Origin: Fasciolopsis buskii
Lineage: Eukaryota > Platyhelminthes > Trematoda > Plagiorchiida > Fasciolidae
Direction of reading: 5' to 3'
Assembly: GCA_008360955.1 (NCBI GenBank)
Contig: LUCM01000294.1
Location: 82,010 to 146,009 of the forward strand
DNA: 64,000 nt
A model generated the notes under the pieces. It saw only the letters and a list, made by a program, of their open reading frames with translations, did no database searches and was not told the DNA's origin. Below, one piece after another: positions 60,902 to 64,000 of the stretch; within the stretch, counting starts at the first letter, position 1, and each line of letters starts with the position of its first letter. A program made the position numbers and the translations under genes.

Positions 60902-62732
60902 TGAAACTGGAACTGAAAAACGCAACTACCATCTTCGTATCGAGAGTGTACTCCGTCCCATTGCATATCACGAAAGTTTGAAGGCAGTAACTTTAGAGAG
61001 GCTAACTTCCTGCGGTTGTGATGGAGTTGGAGACAAGGTGGAGACTTGTCAAGAACGTAGACAAAATCCACGGGTGTATGAAAAAGGTGAAAACACATTT
61101 GTTTGACAATGCCGGAGTAATCATGGATTGAAAGATCAAAACGGAAGAAAGTTGTCGAACTGACCGGTCACCGCATAATCAGAATTTGTTAGATTACTTC
61201 TTTCCTACACCAAATCTGTTGCTCCTCACCATGGAAATGTTAGTAAGAAATGAACTAATTCCATTTTACCGTGTCTCAAATTAATGTCACCAGTCAAATA
61301 TACTGGCTATTTTCCAGTATTAGAGACATTTCTGCAGGGTTTCGGATTTCATCAACAAATACTCGTAACCAGATAGTGTCTGAGCAATATAGACATGGAC
61401 TTGCTGGGATTCTGTACCGACCGGTTAGTTTGGCTCATCTTGATTCCATAGGGCAATCTAGAATTGAGCCCTAATGATGTAATCTGGTTACATGTGGCTT
61501 GATTAAAAACTACTTCAAATTTTCTTTCCACTTTCACGGAATCTGTAAAAACCTAATCCGCTCTAGATGGGAATAGATCCCAGATAAAACTGTTCAGAAT
61601 TACGCATATTTCATCAAGAAATATAAATAACCAAAGGGCATTTTCTGTTCGCAAAAAAAACTTTAAATTTAGTAGACAGATCAAGAAAAAGGTACATGGT
61701 GCTGTGCACAGTGTATATGATGGTAAAAGTGGTGGATAGCGATTCTCTAACTCCTGCCGCAATGCATTTGATCGGTCGATCAGTAGGTTATTCGGAGATG
61801 AGACATGATATTCATGTAAACCAGTCACGATAGAGTGAAAACATTAAAACTGGAAACCCGGGCTAGTTTGTCCCATTTAAGCAAACAGATATTTCACTGA
61901 AATAGCATGCAGACCCGTGAAATCTAATCTTCTTTCAAAATGGAACAGGTTACTTGGCAAGATGTCTCTAATGAACAGTCTGGTGACATTTGAGAAGTCA
62001 TCCTGTTGTAGCAATGATTTAGCTACTTGGTCTGCAAAGGGCAGACAACGGCTTGATGCGTGTGTCGATAAACGAATTGGTGCCTAATATTCTTAACTTC
62101 ACCAGTAGGTTCCTTATTCATTGATGTATACGTGCAGGTAGAATAAGAGAGAACGCTCCAGATTAGAATCCGCTGTCATCAGGAGAGTAGGAAATACAGG
62201 GTGCCATGTGATTAAGATTTATGCATGCTCGCAGTCAGTCTACCTTTTTTAACCTCCTTTGTTAATGAAACTGCAAGGTACATCGAAAGTAGCTTCTACC
62301 GACAGACTGTTGCCAAGCTGGTCATTGAACTTGAGGCCTTCAGATTGAAAGGCTTCGATGATAACCGCCCTGGGTCTGTGCACAGAAACAGATAGTATTC
62401 AAGGATGACCTACGACGCATTCGATGCATTCATTTTTCTTACGAACGCACTGAAGTTACCGTCTGTAACTTGCTCGTCTTCCAAAATCGTCTCAGTGAAC
62501 AGTCCCAGATTTCGTGGTCTGAAACGGTCCTTTCCAGTAAGGGACATATCCCAATCCAACTTCGGGGTTCGTCAATCGGTCCGACAATGTTGAAGACGAT
62601 TATCGATTGGAATGAAACGAAATTCTTCCTTTGAGAACCAGAGGAACTGTATTGTTTATTCAGTGGATGGTTGCGTATCAAATCGTTGGTTGTGCATAAC
62701 TGCAATAGAAGCAATTCGCCAAAAAGCATCTG
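60902..62732 (+). CDS. Multi-exon plus-strand gene, internal part, unknown family
   Basis: Exons 60902-61086 (phase 2/1), 61338-61423 (1/0), 61584-61722 (0/1), 62045-62104 (1/1), 62235 to about 62395 (1/?), 62386-62536 (?/1) and 62636-62732 (1/2). Apart from the fifth-sixth joint all phases agree. Borders are good (GATTGGCTCCTAG, CATTTCTGCAG; GTAAAA, GTAGGT, GTAAGG). The peptides are clearly protein-like: NYHLRIESVLRPIAYHESLK, RKKNFKFSRQIKKKVHG, YRQTVAKLVIELEAFRLKGF, RRIRCIHFSYERTEVTVC, PEELYCLFSGWLRIKSL. The product is basic in its middle and has no signal or membrane segment here. Between 62386 and 62395 two strong frames overlap without a clean intron, so either a 66-base intron with a weak GTCATT donor or a one-base error is needed. 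Confidence 0.5.
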
Positions 62733-63900
62733 GTAATTGCTGCTGGTTTGCTCAAAGCAAATTATGGTATTTTTGTTGTACTATCAAATTTTGTTCACCG
62801 AGATCTGTGAAGGCAATAGTAGGCCGATGTTTACGGCCAATAATTATTGTCTATCGGGGCTAAATTTCAAAACACAAGAACGCACACATGCGATTTGCAT
62901 AATCCAGAATTGGGATAACCAGATCGAATTGATACAACAAACAAAGTATGTGAAAATTCCGTTTTTCGATTCGTGTTAGATAGGTGTCGTTCACGTGTCA
63001 GCCATTCCAGAATCCGCCCTCCATCTGCGAGCACTCATCGAAACCCAAATTGGCGGAACTCTTGACATTGTCCCCGAACAGAACTGCCGCCAATCTTTGT
63101 TCAATATTCATCGGCTTGAAGAGAAATACTGCTCAAGGTAGTCCCGGGGAAGGTTTTTCATGAGGGAGGCACCTGAAATCATGAACCGATACAATCTAGC
63201 GGAACGCGTCAGAGTTTGGCTATACGAGGTTTCCAAGTTCACCGGCGATAAAACTTTGGTCTCATTGAAGTGAAATGCAATCCCCACTCCAATGTTGTCA
63301 TCGTGAGTTTGGTTTTTCTATCAGCCTGCTCGAATGCATTGGAATGTTAGTCAGTCTTTGACGAGATTTTCCTTCCTATGACTCGTGGATTATCAACACA
63401 GTGTTGAAATATTTGCAAATAATTCCAGGTTACTCACAACATAAATTCAAAATGGATACTTTCTAATTTTCTTCGGCGTAATAATCCACACCACGACAGT
63501 TGACTGTCGAAAAAGACGTGGCTACCTTAACAATTTGATAACATGTCTTCCACATTTTCACTATCTGTTGCCTTATCAATTACGCCGCAAAAGGGGTTAA
63601 CCCCAGTGGTGACCAGTATTTGTCATCTGATTGCGTAATGACCGGTACACGTTTGTCCACTTGTGAATAATTTGCAAAGATCATTGTTTGTGATCGTACT
63701 CTTACTCTACGTGGAAATTGATGTATGTCTCAACAGTTCCTTTATATCGTTCCATAACAATCGCAGGTGCAAAGCGAAATCAGTTCAAATTCGAGGTGGC
63801 TACAACAATTCAGGCTCACACTGCATATATGGGGAGTATGCTTTTTCTACAGAGGTCGAATTCATTGAGTTATCTATCATGTTGGATCCACGCTGAACTC
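62733..63900 (+). CDS. Likely continuation of the right-hand gene, structure uncertain
   Basis: An open block at about 62800-62944 encodes FTANNYCLSGLNFKTQERTH. 63019-63128 follows CGTTCACGTGTCAG and is open in two frames, one giving LHLRALIETQIGGTLDIVPE. 63155-63270 encodes NRYNLAERVRVWLYEVSKF and ends at TGA 63268. A block at 63766-63852 follows CGTTCCATAACAATCGCAG. Phases between these could not be fixed, so treat them as exon candidates, not a model. Confidence 0.3.
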
Positions 63901-64000
63901 AACAATGAGAAACCATAGTGGCACTGTACATTCGTTGCGTTCTTTTTGGGTATCATCAACAATGTTTATTCATTGCACTCGAACGGGAACGCGAACCCGG

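Noticed and set aside
1..64000. CRISPR arrays, operons, Shine-Dalgarno sites, rRNA, intact tRNA
   Set aside because: None seen. Gene structure is eukaryotic. tRNA-like blocks lack acceptor stems and recur as repeats.

Overview
This is a eukaryotic window, most probably from a digenean trematode (liver- or lung-fluke type). The evidence is AT-rich DNA with no prokaryote-like gene packing, small exons with GT..AG borders and polypyrimidine tracts scattered through long introns, one 47-bp intron, and reverse-transcriptase remnants and tRNA-derived SINE-like repeats of the kind that fill fluke genomes. The genus is an inference. Almost every open frame of 60-190 codons here is at the length expected by chance, so exons were called from splice sites, codon content and agreement of intron phase, not from ORF length.

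Layout. 1-860: dead non-LTR retrotransposon end. 1018-1500: an ORF relic ending in a dispersed repeat. 2111-4141: probable 3' part of a plus-strand gene, with a SINE in its 3' UTR and AATAAA at 4351. 5533-6458: a phase-consistent exon group. 8573-9249: two candidate exons. 12960-14470: second decayed retrotransposon. 15691-16078: composite inverted-repeat element, with a second copy at 43219-43645. 19175-19391: RFX-like X-box before a short ORF. 21485-37110: the best gene in the window. It encodes an acidic, low-complexity, then coiled-coil protein, its first two exons are near certain, and it has two possible 3' ends. 37111-43200: few supported genes. 44045-47392 and 56906-57381: groups of small plus-strand exons. 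54995-55216 and 57526-58059: an inverted-repeat transposon family. 55560-55870: third retrotransposon remnant, minus strand. 60902-62732: a phase-consistent chain of plus-strand exons that continues towards the right edge.

No family name could be assigned to any host gene from sequence alone, so products are described by visible features only. The most interesting structural signals are two reverse-complementary trinucleotide arrays in introns of the acidic gene (26940-27156 and 35283-35560) that bracket its internal exons, the two composite inverted-repeat elements that carry diverged copies of the same short motif, and a family of at least four tRNA-like SINE copies.

No CRISPR array, rRNA, bona fide tRNA, toxin gene or virus gene was seen.
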